Shown here piece by piece: positions 37,525-46,534 of a DNA stretch of 64,000 nt (position 1 is its first letter; each line of letters starts with the position of its first letter). The DNA lies in contig NZ_CP046452.1 in assembly GCF_009734385.1 (NCBI RefSeq), positions 1,426,001 through 1,490,000 of the forward strand, written 5' to 3'. The notes below the pieces were generated by a model that saw nothing but the letters and a program-made list of their open reading frames with translations, was not told the origin of the DNA and did no database searches. Both the position numbers and the translations under genes were made by a program. Source of the DNA: Corynebacterium kalinowskii. GTDB lineage: Bacteria > Actinomycetota > Actinomycetes > Mycobacteriales > Mycobacteriaceae.

Positions 37525-37530
37525 ACAATA
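37525..37530 (-). promoter_or_regulatory. -10 box of rimP, probable leaderless start
   Basis: TATTGT on the minus strand, 7 nt before ATG 37517. Confidence 0.45.
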
Positions 37531-37545
37531 GCGGGCGCAGGTCAC

Positions 37546-37551
37546 TAAACT
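37546..37551 (+). promoter_or_regulatory. -10 box of the lipoprotein gene, probable leaderless GTG start
   Basis: TAAACT, 8 nt before GTG 37560, with no SD. It lies back-to-back with the rimP -10. Confidence 0.45.
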
Positions 37552-37559
37552 AAGCTGCT

Positions 37560-38336
37560 GTGAAAGTGCGCCTGTTTGCCCTGTGTTTCCTGTTGTCCGG
37601 TTGTTCGGTCGCCACGCCCGATCCGGCGCTGGTTGGCCTCGGCGAACAAGCGCTCAGCGACTCCAAGTCTGCCGATGCTTCTTACGCCGACGTGCGTGCC
37701 ACCCAGGCCCAAGCGCTTTTCGACGAAATCGCCCGCCTCTGTGGCACCACCTCCGATGGTGCCACCCCAGAAGCGTGCCGCTATCCGAAGGCCGAGCCAA
37801 CTGTTGCACCACTGGCCCCATCGGACGCGGCCAGTGGAGTGCTGGACGCACTCCCCTCGCTCGACGAGTCCTCTCGGCCACGGGTCGCAGCGATCTACAC
37901 GCAGCTCGCGATGATGGCCGGTCCAGTTTCCGCCACGCCTCCGTCCGCCGTCGATGCCGCGATGCTCGAGTGGGAAAACGCTGTGGTGTACGGGCTGGAT
38001 GTTTCCCTCGCATTTTCGGGATCGGCCACTCCGATGGTGGAAGAGTCATTGAAGCGCCATCAGGAACTGGTTGCTTCCCTGCCTGCAGGTTCCACCCCAG
38101 CCCCAGCTGCTTACGACCTCAGCCAGTATCCGCCTGTCGAGGCAACCAGCGATTTCCTGGTGGCAGTCGAAGCCGACAGCGTCTCGCGCTGGCAATCCTC
38201 CGCTCTCGCGTCTGGCAATGACGAATGGCGCCGCTACGCCCTGGTCCAGGCCGGCAATGCTGCCGTCAGGTATGCAGCCTTGGTCAGCGCTCGGGGCGAG
38301 GACCCGATGCAGGCCCCGTTCCTGAAGCTGTCCTAA
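37560..38336 (+). CDS. Putative lipoprotein (DUF4439-like)
   Basis: Exported protein of 258 aa, divergent from rimP. The N-terminus MKVRLFALCFLLSGC is a short signal with lipobox LSGC (Cys15). The mature part is Ala-rich and mostly helical (for example ADVRATQAQALFDEIARL), with WRRYALVQAGNAAVRYA near the end, resembling the DUF4439 ferritin-like-fold proteins that sit beside rimP/proS in Mycobacterium. Function unknown. The GTG start is supported by the -10 at 37546. Confidence 0.7.
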   Translation: MKVRLFALCFLLSGCSVATPDPALVGLGEQALSDSKSADASYADVRATQAQALFDEIARLCGTTSDGATPEACRYPKAEPTVAPLAPSDAASGVLDALPSLDESSRPRVAAIYTQLAMMAGPVSATPPSAVDAAMLEWENAVVYGLDVSLAFSGSATPMVEESLKRHQELVASLPAGSTPAPAAYDLSQYPPVEATSDFLVAVEADSVSRWQSSALASGNDEWRRYALVQAGNAAVRYAALVSARGEDPMQAPFLKLS

Positions 38337-38346
38337 CTAAATAAAA

Positions 38347-38398
38347 TTTCACCCCTACTTGGCACTAAATCATTTTTTGAGGCCAAGTAGGGGTGAAA
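38347..38398. terminator. Bidirectional terminator between the lipoprotein gene and proS
   Basis: TTTCACCCCTACTTGGC and GCCAAGTAGGGGTGAAA form a perfect 17-bp stem with an 18-nt AT-rich loop, serving two converging genes. Confidence 0.88.
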
Positions 38399-38413
38399 CT
38401 TTTGGGTTCAGAA

Positions 38414-40147
38414 CTAAAGCAGCTCTTGGATCTTCGCCAGCGCCTCGTCGTAGGCGATCTCCAGGGTTTCGCCGCCGCGCACGCGAATTTCAACCTTGCC
38501 GTCGGCGAAGGAGCGACCGAGGATTACGGCGAATGGCGTACCGAGGAGCTCGGCATCCTTGAATTTCACGCCTGGGGAGACCTTGGGACGGTCGTCGATA
38601 AGCACTTCAACACCGGCAGCAGACAATGCGGTGGCCAGTTCTTCGGCCGCTTTACCTGCAGCTTCGTCCTTGTTGGCGACGGCCACGTGCACCTGGAATG
38701 GCGCGACCTCGGCAGGCCAGACGAGGCCCTTGTCGTCGTGCATCTGCTCCGCTAGCACAGCGACGAGGCGGGAAACGCCGATGCCATAAGAACCCATAGT
38801 CGGGACAGCGGTCTTGCCGTTTTGGTCCAGGATTTGCACGTCCATGGCCTCGGTGTACTTCCGGCCGAGCTGGAAGATGTGGCCGATTTCGATGCCGCGC
38901 TCGAGGGTGAGTGTGCCCATTCCTTCTGGTGCTGGGTCGCCTTCTCGAACTTCGGCGACCTCAATGAAGCCGTCTGGGGTGAAGTCGCGGCCACAGACCA
39001 TGCCCACCACGTGGTGATTTGCTTGATCCGCACCGGTGATCCACGAGGTGCCGGCGACGACACGTGGGTCTGCAAGCACCGTGACACCATTGTCTGCCAG
39101 GCCCTTTGGTCCAATGTAACCCTTGACTAGGAATGGGTACTTGGCAAAATCCTCAGGCTCAAGCAGCGCAACTTCGGCCGGCTCGAAAGATGCCTCGAGG
39201 CGCTTCATGTCAGCCTCACGGTCGCCAGGAAGCAAGACGCCCGTGAGCTCCCACTCCTCGCCCGGCTTGCGAACCTTCACTGCCAAGCACTTCAGAGTGT
39301 CTTTTGCCTCAGCTTGGATGCCAACAGACTTGGCCCACTCAACGAGGGCAGCGATGGTCACTGCATCTGGGGTTTCGTGCACGACTGCTGCTGGTTGCCC
39401 ATCGATCGGCTTTTCGACGCCCGGCTGCGTCACCACTGCCTCAACGTTGGCAGCGTAGTCACCATCAGTTGCAGACACGAAGGTGTCCTCACCGTTCTCG
39501 GAGATAGCGAGGAATTCTTCAGAGGCGGAGCCACCCATGGCGCCGGAAGTAGCGGCACAGATGGCGTACTTCACGCCGAGGCGGTCGAAGATGCGCTGGT
39601 AAGCAACGCGGTGCTTTTGGTAGGACTCTTCGAGGCCTTCGTCAGACATGTCGAAGGAGTAGGAATCCTTCATCACAAACTCGCGTCCACGCAGGATGCC
39701 AGCGCGCGGGCGCTCCTCGTCGCGGTACTTGGTCTGGATCTGGTACAAGGTGACTGGAAAATCCTTGTAGGAGCTGTACAGGTCCTTCACCGTGGCCGTG
39801 AACATTTCCTCATGGGTGGGGCCGAGCAGCATGTCCGCACCCTTGCGGTCTTTCAAGCGGAACAAAGAGTCGCCGTATTCGGTCCAGCGGTTGGTGGTCT
39901 CGTATGGCTCGCGTGGCAGCAGTGCTGGGAAGGACAACTCCTGTGCGCCGATGGCGTTCATCTCTTCACGAACCACTGTCTCCACATTGCGGAGGACTCG
40001 CAGGCCCAGTGGCAACCACGAGTACACGCCCGGGGCAACGCGACGGATGTATCCAGCGCGAACGAGCAGCTTGTGGCTTGGGACTTCGGCATCAGCCGGA
40101 TCTTCGCGAAGTGTGCGAAGGAAGAGTGAGGACATGCGAGTGATCAT
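38414..40147 (-). CDS. proS: Prolyl-tRNA synthetase
   Basis: Class II aminoacyl-tRNA synthetase charging tRNA(Pro). It is 577 aa, bacterial type with the insertion editing domain between motifs 2 and 3. N-terminal [44 protein letters not shown] is the class signature, with [25 protein letters not shown] as motif 2. ATG 40147 (MITRMSS) is supported by a -10 TATATT 8 nt upstream; ATG 40135 is an alternative. Confidence 0.95.
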   Translation of the reverse strand: MITRMSSLFLRTLREDPADAEVPSHKLLVRAGYIRRVAPGVYSWLPLGLRVLRNVETVVREEMNAIGAQELSFPALLPREPYETTNRWTEYGDSLFRLKDRKGADMLLGPTHEEMFTATVKDLYSSYKDFPVTLYQIQTKYRDEERPRAGILRGREFVMKDSYSFDMSDEGLEESYQKHRVAYQRIFDRLGVKYAICAATSGAMGGSASEEFLAISENGEDTFVSATDGDYAANVEAVVTQPGVEKPIDGQPAAVVHETPDAVTIAALVEWAKSVGIQAEAKDTLKCLAVKVRKPGEEWELTGVLLPGDREADMKRLEASFEPAEVALLEPEDFAKYPFLVKGYIGPKGLADNGVTVLADPRVVAGTSWITGADQANHHVVGMVCGRDFTPDGFIEVAEVREGDPAPEGMGTLTLERGIEIGHIFQLGRKYTEAMDVQILDQNGKTAVPTMGSYGIGVSRLVAVLAEQMHDDKGLVWPAEVAPFQVHVAVANKDEAAGKAAEELATALSAAGVEVLIDDRPKVSPGVKFKDAELLGTPFAVILGRSFADGKVEIRVRGGETLEIAYDEALAKIQELL

Positions 40148-40155
40148 GGTTGATA

Positions 40156-40161
40156 AATATA
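40156..40161 (-). promoter_or_regulatory. -10 box of proS, probable leaderless start
   Basis: TATATT on the minus strand, 8 nt before ATG 40147. It lies just downstream of the stop codon of the membrane protein gene. Confidence 0.5.
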
Positions 40162-40167
40162 CCGCGC

Positions 40168-40707
40168 CTATTCGAAGGGCACGTACACGAGATACCAAGA
40201 GTCTCCCAGGTCGCGTTGGATTTCCATGGGTTTCGCAAGATCGAGCCCGCCAGGGGCGCGGACGAGATAATACGAATCGATGAAGCCACCACCAAGATCG
40301 AAGGCGGGATTGCCAGAGACTTCAGTGCAAGTGATGTCTCTGGTTAGGCCGGCGGAGCTAGGACACTGCCCAGAAGCAACGGCCTGTTCTAGATCAGACT
40401 TGATGAATGGCCAGTGGATTCTTTCCGAAACGTCAAGTGCCAGAATCGCAATTGACACCATTATGAAAACTGGCGGCCACCACAATGAACGGAAAAGCTT
40501 ACGGCTCGCGATGGATACTCCCACCACCGCCAGGTAGGTCAACCCGAACAGCGGAAGAATCCATAACACGACGATGATCAACATAGATGTGGCGCCGCCG
40601 GGGACGCTTGACGCATACAGCAAGCACACCAAGCTGACCACGAGAGCAAGCGCCATCAATACGTCAACGAAAACTGGGAGTTGCTCGCGAGAGCTGGTCA
40701 ACTTCAA
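40168..40707 (-). CDS. Membrane protein of unknown function, paralogue of 45293..45787
   Basis: About 179 aa with three hydrophobic segments in the first 95 residues, then an exported-looking C-terminal domain. The C-terminal domain contains [19 protein letters not shown], a second Cys in ITCTEV and [11 protein letters not shown]. The same pattern recurs in the gene at 45293. The two conserved cysteines could form a disulphide outside the cytoplasm. TTG 40707 is preferred because GGAGGT stands 7 nt upstream; GTG 40716 is too close to that SD. No family name can be given. Confidence 0.65.
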   Translation of the reverse strand: MKLTSSREQLPVFVDVLMALALVVSLVCLLYASSVPGGATSMLIIVVLWILPLFGLTYLAVVGVSIASRKLFRSLWWPPVFIMVSIAILALDVSERIHWPFIKSDLEQAVASGQCPSSAGLTRDITCTEVSGNPAFDLGGGFIDSYYLVRAPGGLDLAKPMEIQRDLGDSWYLVYVPFE

Positions 40708-40723
40708 TTTTCTCACCTCCAGC

Positions 40724-40729
40724 TAAAGT
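40724..40729 (+). promoter_or_regulatory. -10 box of yaaA, probable leaderless start
   Basis: TAAAGT, 7 nt before ATG 40737, with no SD. Confidence 0.45.
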
Positions 40730-40736
40730 ATGACCC

Positions 40737-41444
40737 ATGTTGATCGTGTTGCCACCTTCTGAGACGAAAGCGTGGGGCGGGGATGGCCCGGCGCTGGACG
40801 TCGAAAAGCTCAGCTTTCCTTCATTGAACCCCGTGCGACGCGAGCTGCTGCGCATCGTCTCTGGCATGACGGACGTGCAGGCTAGGAAATCCCTCGGATT
40901 GTCGGAAAAGCAATTGGACGAGGCCGCTGCCAACCGCGAGCTGCTCACCTCCCCCACCATGCCGGCGATTCTGCGCTACACGGGCGTGCTTTACGACGCC
41001 CTTGACGCTCCCACTCTCCCCGCTCCCGCCCTCGATCGGCTGGTCATCGGCTCAGCGCTCTTCGGTCTCGTCAGAGCTACAGACCAGATCCCGCACTATC
41101 GACTTTCCGGTGGCAGCAAGCTCCCTCGTTCCACGAAGACGATGAAGGCACGCTGGGGTGCCCGCATCACGCGCGTGCTGTCGGCGGAGTCCGGCTTGAT
41201 CGTTGACCTACGCAGCGGCACGTACCAGCAGCTCGGACCTGTTCCCGGAGCCGTCACAGTCCGGGTGGAAAAGAACGGAAAAGTGGTCAGTCACTTTAAT
41301 AAGCACTACCGCGGGCTGGTGGCGCGGGAGTTGGCGATCGTAGCCAGTGGCATCACAAGTACCGACGATGTTATACGAATCCTCGCAGAAGCTGGCATAG
41401 AGCTTAAGAAGAGAAGCGACGACCAGTTGTGCCTCGAAATCTAG
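40737..41444 (+). CDS. yaaA: Peroxide stress protein YaaA (DUF328/UPF0246)
   Basis: Protein of 235 aa of the YaaA family, which in E. coli limits free iron and DNA damage during peroxide stress. Visible signatures are MLIVLPPSETKAWGG at the start, AILRYTGVLYDALDA, then SALFGLVRATDQIPHYRLS and a C-terminal SHFNKHYRGLVARELA. Length is close to the family. Transcribed divergently from the membrane protein gene at 40168 with only 29 nt between them. Confidence 0.85.
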   Translation: MLIVLPPSETKAWGGDGPALDVEKLSFPSLNPVRRELLRIVSGMTDVQARKSLGLSEKQLDEAAANRELLTSPTMPAILRYTGVLYDALDAPTLPAPALDRLVIGSALFGLVRATDQIPHYRLSGGSKLPRSTKTMKARWGARITRVLSAESGLIVDLRSGTYQQLGPVPGAVTVRVEKNGKVVSHFNKHYRGLVARELAIVASGITSTDDVIRILAEAGIELKKRSDDQLCLEI

Positions 41445-41591
41445 ATGACCATTTGGTCAGTTTCAAATGAATTTTAGTGTCAACAATTCGGAATCCAAAG
41501 ATAGTCTGTACTTGTCGCAATGAATACGAAAGTAGTTTATGGTGGTTTTACGCTTAACCTACATATTCGAAGCTAAAATTCGGAGATTCCC

Positions 41592-41759
41592 ATGGCAAAG
41601 ACCAATGATGGAAAGAAACGGGTGTTTGTTCACTCGCACAACCGGGGCGAGTCTTCTGTTCGCACGCACTATCGTTCTACGCCCAACCCTCCCAAGCCAA
41701 GCAAATCTGACTCATCTGGATTTCTGGGGAGCCTATTAGGAAACCTATTCAAGCGATAG
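41592..41759 (+). CDS. Small basic protein, unknown function
   Basis: Protein of 55 aa, MAKTNDGKKRVFVHSHNRGE followed by SSVRTHYRSTPNPPKP and ending GFLGSLLGNLFKR. An SD GGAG stands 6 nt before the ATG. It is highly basic at the N-terminal two thirds with a hydrophobic/amphipathic end. The (V)RTHxRSTP core resembles small accessory proteins that I recall from other bacteria, but no function is known. Confidence 0.5.
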   Translation: MAKTNDGKKRVFVHSHNRGESSVRTHYRSTPNPPKPSKSDSSGFLGSLLGNLFKR

Positions 41760-41965
41760 CTTGAATATCAAAGCAAAAGTTCATGGAAATCTTCGAGCCT
41801 TCCTTCGGCATGAACTAGGGAAAGAAGCGGTCACCCGTCTGTAACCAGTTGAGAGCCCTGCATAGCTTGCCGGCGAATACGCTGTGAACAGAGAAGAATC
41901 CATAACGGTACACGGCCAAGCTGCATTTTGGGCAACCATCAGTACGGGTACGGAGTTCTCATTTT

Positions 41966-42015
41966 GATACCCCGAGATAGAAATTCGCATCGCACGGTTC
42001 GAAAATTGGGGTATC
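41966..42015. promoter_or_regulatory. Inverted repeat upstream of the second small gene
   Basis: GATACCCC (41966-41973) and GGGGTATC (42008-42015), perfect over 8 bp with a 34-nt centre. It lies about 35 nt before ATG 42050. Confidence 0.3.
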
Positions 42016-42049
42016 TCTACCCGTCCTAACTCTACTAATTGGGAAAGAT

Positions 42050-42235
42050 ATGGCACGAAATACGAATGAAGGCTTTCGACGCGGACAAGTAAGCGATCGT
42101 TATCAAACTTGGAATCCTCGAACCGAGTGCTGGGATAAATATGACGGCGACGGCAACTACCTGGACACCAAGAAATCTGAAGGGCCGTACAAGGGAATTG
42201 AAAAGCGCGATCCAATGAAGCCTCCTCGCAGCTAA
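42050..42235 (+). CDS. Small protein, unknown function
   Basis: Protein of 61 aa: MARNTNEGFRRGQVSDRYQT, then WNPRTECWDKYDGDGNYLDT and KKSEGPYKGIEKRD. A good SD GGGAAAG stands 4-5 nt before the ATG. The NPRT-x2-W-x5-D-G-x2-L-D-x-K-x3-GP-[YF]-KG pattern resembles a family of small accessory proteins I have seen with NPKTGxWVKRDTxTGRF and KPFKGV. The family has no known function; the assignment is from memory. Confidence 0.6.
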   Translation: MARNTNEGFRRGQVSDRYQTWNPRTECWDKYDGDGNYLDTKKSEGPYKGIEKRDPMKPPRS

Positions 42236-42420
42236 GATAATCCCAATATGTACAAAGAAATGGACTGCATAATCTTCTCGACATCTAATCTGCATTAGCA
42301 GGTATTTAGGAAATATTGTTGCCTATACATATTTTTGTATGCAGCATCTTCCGGTGTTGGCAATCAGCATTACTGGCGGATCGTCCGTTCTAAATTCCTT
42401 GAATACAGCCAGTTTTGTTG

Positions 42421-43287
42421 CTAGGTCATTTTCATAAACTGAACACCCTGGTTCTTGAGTTGACCAACTGCATCGCGCACCCCATCGGCGGTGCCCGATC
42501 CCGGGTGATTCATGTGTCCGAACCCGATCGCACCATCGGGCATGTTGCGGATCGTCGCGCTGATCTGCGCCGCGGATGCGGTGGCACCGTGGTCGGTATT
42601 GGTGGTGAATCCGGCGATACGGATGCCGGAAGCGTTGCACATGTCTACGCATACATCGTCGTATTGCGCCGTGCCTGATCGGCACCAGGTCATCTCATGC
42701 CCAAACTGCTCGCGAACACTGTCTCGGTTGCCAGTGACTTCGGCCAGCGCATCATCTACGGAAACAGTTCCTGGGATGCCATAGGCCGGTCGTCCAGAGG
42801 CGCTCAACGGCAGATGTCTGGTGCCATGATTTTGAACGCTGAACAGGGGGTCGTCGATAATAGAGCGCATGAGCTGAGGGTTTACGGTGATCCAGCGGCT
42901 GTTGAGGAACAAGGTGGCAGGCACGGCGAACTCGCGCAGGACGGCGATGAGTTTTGCTTCCTCTGCAACGCCGACTCCACCGCCACAGGCGTCGAAGGTA
43001 AGGGCGAGGGTGCGCCGGCCAGGGACGGTGGGCACCGAGTGGACAATCCCCGGCAGGTCCATGCCCCACGCTACCGGTGTACGGCCTCGAAACCGATCCA
43101 CGACTGGAACAATGACCTCCGGCACAGCTGTATCAGCAGCAACGGCTTCCTCCACTACAGGCGCTGGTGCGGATCCACGCACATCGGTCGCGCCTACTAC
43201 CCCGGCAGCCGGAGCCAACGCTGCAACTGCAAGCAGCTGTCGGCGACTCAATTTACGGGCATTGGAATTACGGTGTTTCCCAGCCAT
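42421..43287 (-). CDS. Tat-exported polysaccharide deacetylase-like protein
   Basis: NodB-fold carbohydrate esterase of 288 aa. A twin-arginine signal (KLSRRQLLAVAALAPAAGVVG) indicates export in folded form by Tat. The deacetylase motifs are LTFDACGG (catalytic Asp) and QNHGTRH (metal histidines), with LFLNSRW and GFGHMNHPG as later active-site elements. ATG 43287 has the SD AGGAAAC 6 nt upstream; the open frame further up is rejected. It is divergent from the MMPL transporter gene. Possible substrate: cell-wall glycan, undetermined. Confidence 0.82.
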   Translation of the reverse strand: MAGKHRNSNARKLSRRQLLAVAALAPAAGVVGATDVRGSAPAPVVEEAVAADTAVPEVIVPVVDRFRGRTPVAWGMDLPGIVHSVPTVPGRRTLALTFDACGGGVGVAEEAKLIAVLREFAVPATLFLNSRWITVNPQLMRSIIDDPLFSVQNHGTRHLPLSASGRPAYGIPGTVSVDDALAEVTGNRDSVREQFGHEMTWCRSGTAQYDDVCVDMCNASGIRIAGFTTNTDHGATASAAQISATIRNMPDGAIGFGHMNHPGSGTADGVRDAVGQLKNQGVQFMKMT

Positions 43288-43386
43288 AATGCAGTTTCCT
43301 AGCTCTTCCGCACAGAAATGACAGCTCATCCTAACCCACAGCGGGGAAGGGCGCGCGCTAGAAATAGACCGCTGACTACGGCACCG

Positions 43387-43392
43387 TAAGAT
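43387..43392 (+). promoter_or_regulatory. -10 box of the MMPL gene, probable leaderless start
   Basis: TAAGAT, 6 nt before ATG 43399, with no SD. Confidence 0.4.
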
Positions 43393-43398
43393 TGCCTT

Positions 43399-45288
43399 AT
43401 GCAATCTGCCACCAAACTCCATCCCTTTAGAATTTGGCTCCTCATTGCGGTCATCATCGGCCTGCTCGGCATTATGTTTGGAGCAAAAGAATCTGCGTCC
43501 ACGCCGGCAGATCGGTTGCCTGATGGCTTCGATTCAACGGCCGTCGCAAAGCACATGCAAGAACTGCCGGGCGAGGAAACCTCCACTGCAGTCGCAGTCT
43601 TCAGTTTTGACAACCCCGCAGCTATTGGACAGCTTCAAGCCGTGGCTAGCAAGCTCGGTGGTCCACTCATTCCGGCGCAGTCCGGCAGGGCCGCAATGGT
43701 CCCACTCGAGGTTCCTGACGGCACGAATGCGCAGGATAAGGACACGATCGCGGAGCTGCGAGCCAAGGCCACGGAGTGGCTTCCCGACGGCGTAAGCGTC
43801 CAAGTCACCGGCCCAGCGGCCATCCAAGCTGACCTAGCCGGGGTGTTTTCCGGCGCGAACTTCCTACTCTTGGCAGTCACCGCCGCCATTGTGGCCATCT
43901 TGTTGATCATCACCTACCGCTCCCCTTTCCTGTGGCTGATTCCGCTGCTGATGATCGGCATCGCGGACCGATTCGCGGGCGTCACGTTTACCCACCTGCT
44001 CTCCGCAACGGGCGTGGTGTGGGATGAATCCACCTCCGGAATCTTGTCTGTCCTCGTCTTCGGCGCGGGCACTGACTACGCACTGCTGCTGATTTCCCGC
44101 TATCGTGACGAACTCCACCGTCATGAAAACCGCTTCGAGGCCATGCAAGCAGCGTGGTGGCCTACCGCCAAGTCAGTCATTGCGAGTGCTACCACCGTGA
44201 TGCTGGGCATGCTGTGTCTACTGCTCTCCCTGGTGCCTGCCACCCGAGGCCTGGGCTTGGCATGCGCCTATGGCATCGTCGTCGCTGCGGCCTTTGCGCT
44301 GCTCGCCTTGCCAGGCGCCTTGGTGCTTTTCGGACGGTGGATTTTCTGGCCGCGTGTTCCGAAGGACGGCGAACCTCAGCATGCAGCAGTGTGGGAAAAG
44401 GTTGGCAACCTGGTTCGTAGCCACGCCACCGCCGTCATGACGGCATCTATCCTGGTGCTCATAGCAGCGGGAACGTTGCTGTTCGGCTCCCGTGTGGGAC
44501 TTGAAACCTCTGAGCAATTCATGGACACCCCAGAATCCATCAGTGCAGCCGAGACGCTGGAACGCGAGTTCCAAGCAGATGCTACCCCGGCCAATGTGTG
44601 GGCGAAAGATGTCGCCGCCACCACCAAGGAGATTGAGCAGTTGGGTGGCCGGGTCATGAGCACAAAGGAGGACGTGCTGCTTGTCTCCGGCCCATCCGTA
44701 GACGAGCTTCGCGCGGGCCTGAGCAACGCAACTGTGGGCGGCCCGGAAGCCGAGAACCAGGACAACATTGCCGCCGCAAAGCGGGATCAGCTGGTAGTAT
44801 TCCCACTGCTCGCACTGCTAGTGACGCTGGCACTTGGTTTCTTGCTGCGCTCGTGGGTAGCCCCACTGATCATGGTGTCCACCGTCATCCTGACGTACTT
44901 CTCCGCGATGGGCCTTTCCTGGCTCGTGTTCCAGCACGTGTTCAAGTTCAGTGCGATCGCCGAGACCACTCCGCTGTACGCCTTTGTCTTCCTCGTGGCT
45001 TTAGGTGTCGACTACAACATCTTCTTGATCACTCGTGCGAAGGAAGAAGCTACCCATGTGGGAACGCGGGAAGGAATTCTCAAGGCGCTATCTTCCACCG
45101 GCGGCGTGATCACCTCTGCGGGCATCCTGCTGGCCTCGGTGTTTGCCGCGCTCGGTGTCCTCCCGCTGATTGCGCTGGCACAGATGGGCGTGGTCATTTT
45201 CATCGGTGTGCTGATCGATACGCTTCTGGTGCGCACCGTTGTGATGCCAGCAATCGTGATGAAGCTCGGCGACACATTCTGGAAGTAG
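43399..45288 (+). CDS. MMPL family RND transporter
   Basis: Membrane protein of 629 aa, shorter than most MmpL lipid exporters. It has the RND layout: one N-terminal helix, a first extracytoplasmic loop (about 130 residues), five helices, a second loop, and the remaining helices. Family signatures include SGILSVLVFGAGTDYALLLISRYRDE and the matching VALGVDYNIFLITRAKEE in the second half, with acidic and Tyr residues of the proton relay. The cargo is unknown; in Corynebacterium such proteins move trehalose mycolates or other lipids. Convergent with the paralogous membrane protein at 45293. Confidence 0.85.
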   Translation: MQSATKLHPFRIWLLIAVIIGLLGIMFGAKESASTPADRLPDGFDSTAVAKHMQELPGEETSTAVAVFSFDNPAAIGQLQAVASKLGGPLIPAQSGRAAMVPLEVPDGTNAQDKDTIAELRAKATEWLPDGVSVQVTGPAAIQADLAGVFSGANFLLLAVTAAIVAILLIITYRSPFLWLIPLLMIGIADRFAGVTFTHLLSATGVVWDESTSGILSVLVFGAGTDYALLLISRYRDELHRHENRFEAMQAAWWPTAKSVIASATTVMLGMLCLLLSLVPATRGLGLACAYGIVVAAAFALLALPGALVLFGRWIFWPRVPKDGEPQHAAVWEKVGNLVRSHATAVMTASILVLIAAGTLLFGSRVGLETSEQFMDTPESISAAETLEREFQADATPANVWAKDVAATTKEIEQLGGRVMSTKEDVLLVSGPSVDELRAGLSNATVGGPEAENQDNIAAAKRDQLVVFPLLALLVTLALGFLLRSWVAPLIMVSTVILTYFSAMGLSWLVFQHVFKFSAIAETTPLYAFVFLVALGVDYNIFLITRAKEEATHVGTREGILKALSSTGGVITSAGILLASVFAALGVLPLIALAQMGVVIFIGVLIDTLLVRTVVMPAIVMKLGDTFWK

Positions 45289-45292
45289 ACTC

Positions 45293-45787
45293 TTAGAACT
45301 CCCGTACCACGACGTACCAGTCGGTATCTATCTTCTTCACCCGGACCAATTGGTCCGGGCCGTTCGCCACGGGCTCAACGGTAGTTCGCAACACATAGCT
45401 CTGGTCGATGAATCCAGTGCCAAAATTGAACGCCCGCTCACCGACAACAGTAGAACAGTAGTGAACTTTGCTGAGTCCCGCGCGATCCGGACACGTCCCG
45501 GTTTCCAGGGCTCGCTCAAGATCTGGTTTTACAAAATTCCAGTGCACCTGAAATGGCACTCCTGCCAGCACAACTGCGGCGCTGACGACGCACACCAGTG
45601 CGCTCCCCCAGAGCGCACGTACAGCATGTCGGTGGAGCAAAGTGACAACCCACGTCAAACTGAAGAGCAACAGCAGCAGTACCCACGGCATGAGCCAAAA
45701 CAACGGCAAACCGCCGGGGTTGAGTGAAAGCAGCATCGCAGACACGGAGAGTAGTACTCCAAGCGAATACAGCCACCAAGCCTGCAT
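45293..45787 (-). CDS. Membrane protein of unknown function, paralogue of 40168..40707
   Basis: About 164 aa with three hydrophobic segments and the same C-terminal pattern as the protein at 40168: HWNFVKPDLERALETGTCP, a second Cys in HYCSTV and GTGFIDQSYVLR, ending with DTDWYVVV. The two copies share the spacing of the cysteines and the FID-x-SY element. It starts 6 nt after the cobA stop on the other side of the strand order, that is, cobA is upstream; it may be the last gene of the cobO-cobB-cobA unit. Confidence 0.65.
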   Translation of the reverse strand: MQAWWLYSLGVLLSVSAMLLSLNPGGLPLFWLMPWVLLLLLFSLTWVVTLLHRHAVRALWGSALVCVVSAAVVLAGVPFQVHWNFVKPDLERALETGTCPDRAGLSKVHYCSTVVGERAFNFGTGFIDQSYVLRTTVEPVANGPDQLVRVKKIDTDWYVVVREF

Positions 45788-45793
45788 AGTGAG

Positions 45794-46528
45794 CTACACC
45801 TCTAGTCCGGCAACTTCCCCAATAACGATGACCGCTGGAGGCATAACTCCATTGCCACGCAATGATATCCCCAACGTCTCTAGTGTACAGCGGAACCCTA
45901 CTTGGGACGAAGTTGTACCTTCCTGAATGACGGCGACAGGAGTCGAGGCGGGGCGACCTGCGTCGATAAGCGCGCTCGCAATGGCAGGACCGTTCTTAAC
46001 ACCCATGATCACCACGAGGGTGCCGCCAGTCTGCGCAAGCGCGGACCAATTGTTGAGCGAGGTGGGATGTCCGGGAGGGACGTGCCCGGAAATGACAGTG
46101 AAAGAATGCACCATGCCGCGCTGTGTAACCGGCACCCCGAACACTGCCGGAACGGAGATCGCAGAGGTCACACCGGGGACAACTTCCACCTCGATGCCAT
46201 GCTCGGCGCAGGCCTGGACCTCTTCAAATCCGCGTCCGAATACGAAGGAGTCACCGCCCTTCAGTCGCACCACATTCTTGCCGGCAAGCGCATGCTCGAC
46301 CAGCATCTCATTGATTTTCTCTTGCGCCACCTGTCGGCCGTAGGGCAACTTGGAGCAGTCGATGATCTCTTTGGTCGTGATATCGCACAGCTTTTCCAGT
46401 TCCGACGTCGGCCCAAGGTGGTCGGCCAAAATGACATCGGCGGCTTGCAAGGCATGCATGCCCCGCACCGTGATGAGGTCCCAGGCGCCGGGACCGCCAC
46501 CGACCAAAACTACACTGCGCTTTCCCAT
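45794..46528 (-). CDS. cobA: Uroporphyrinogen-III C-methyltransferase
   Basis: Methylates uroporphyrinogen III at C2 and C7 to precorrin-2, the branch point to cobalamin and sirohaem. It is 244 aa and single-domain (SUMT), with GGGPGAWDLITVRGMHAL at the N-terminus and LKGGDSFVFGRGFEEVQA, plus the SAM-binding PGVTSAISVPAVFGVPVTQRG. The start is 6 nt after the cobB stop. In the absence of a siroheme synthase nearby, use for both tetrapyrroles is possible. Confidence 0.92.
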   Translation of the reverse strand: MGKRSVVLVGGGPGAWDLITVRGMHALQAADVILADHLGPTSELEKLCDITTKEIIDCSKLPYGRQVAQEKINEMLVEHALAGKNVVRLKGGDSFVFGRGFEEVQACAEHGIEVEVVPGVTSAISVPAVFGVPVTQRGMVHSFTVISGHVPPGHPTSLNNWSALAQTGGTLVVIMGVKNGPAIASALIDAGRPASTPVAVIQEGTTSSQVGFRCTLETLGISLRGNGVMPPAVIVIGEVAGLEV

Positions 46529-46534
46529 GGGTTA

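Larger units (their letters stand above)
41445..42420. other. AT-rich intergenic island
   Basis: About 1 kb visibly more AT-rich than the flanks, holding two small genes (41592 and 42050), an 8-bp inverted repeat and otherwise unassigned sequence, including 41760-41965 and 42236-42420. No integrase, IS end or tRNA was seen, so how it arrived is unknown. Confidence 0.55.

Noticed and set aside
41996..42003. GGTTCGAA resembling a tRNA T-loop
   Set aside because: No acceptor stem, anticodon arm or CCA can be folded around it.
41781..42284. Open frame of 167 codons on the minus strand in the AT-rich island
   Set aside because: Overlaps the better-supported gene at 42050 on the other strand, has no ribosome site and a Ser/Arg/Cys-rich composition.
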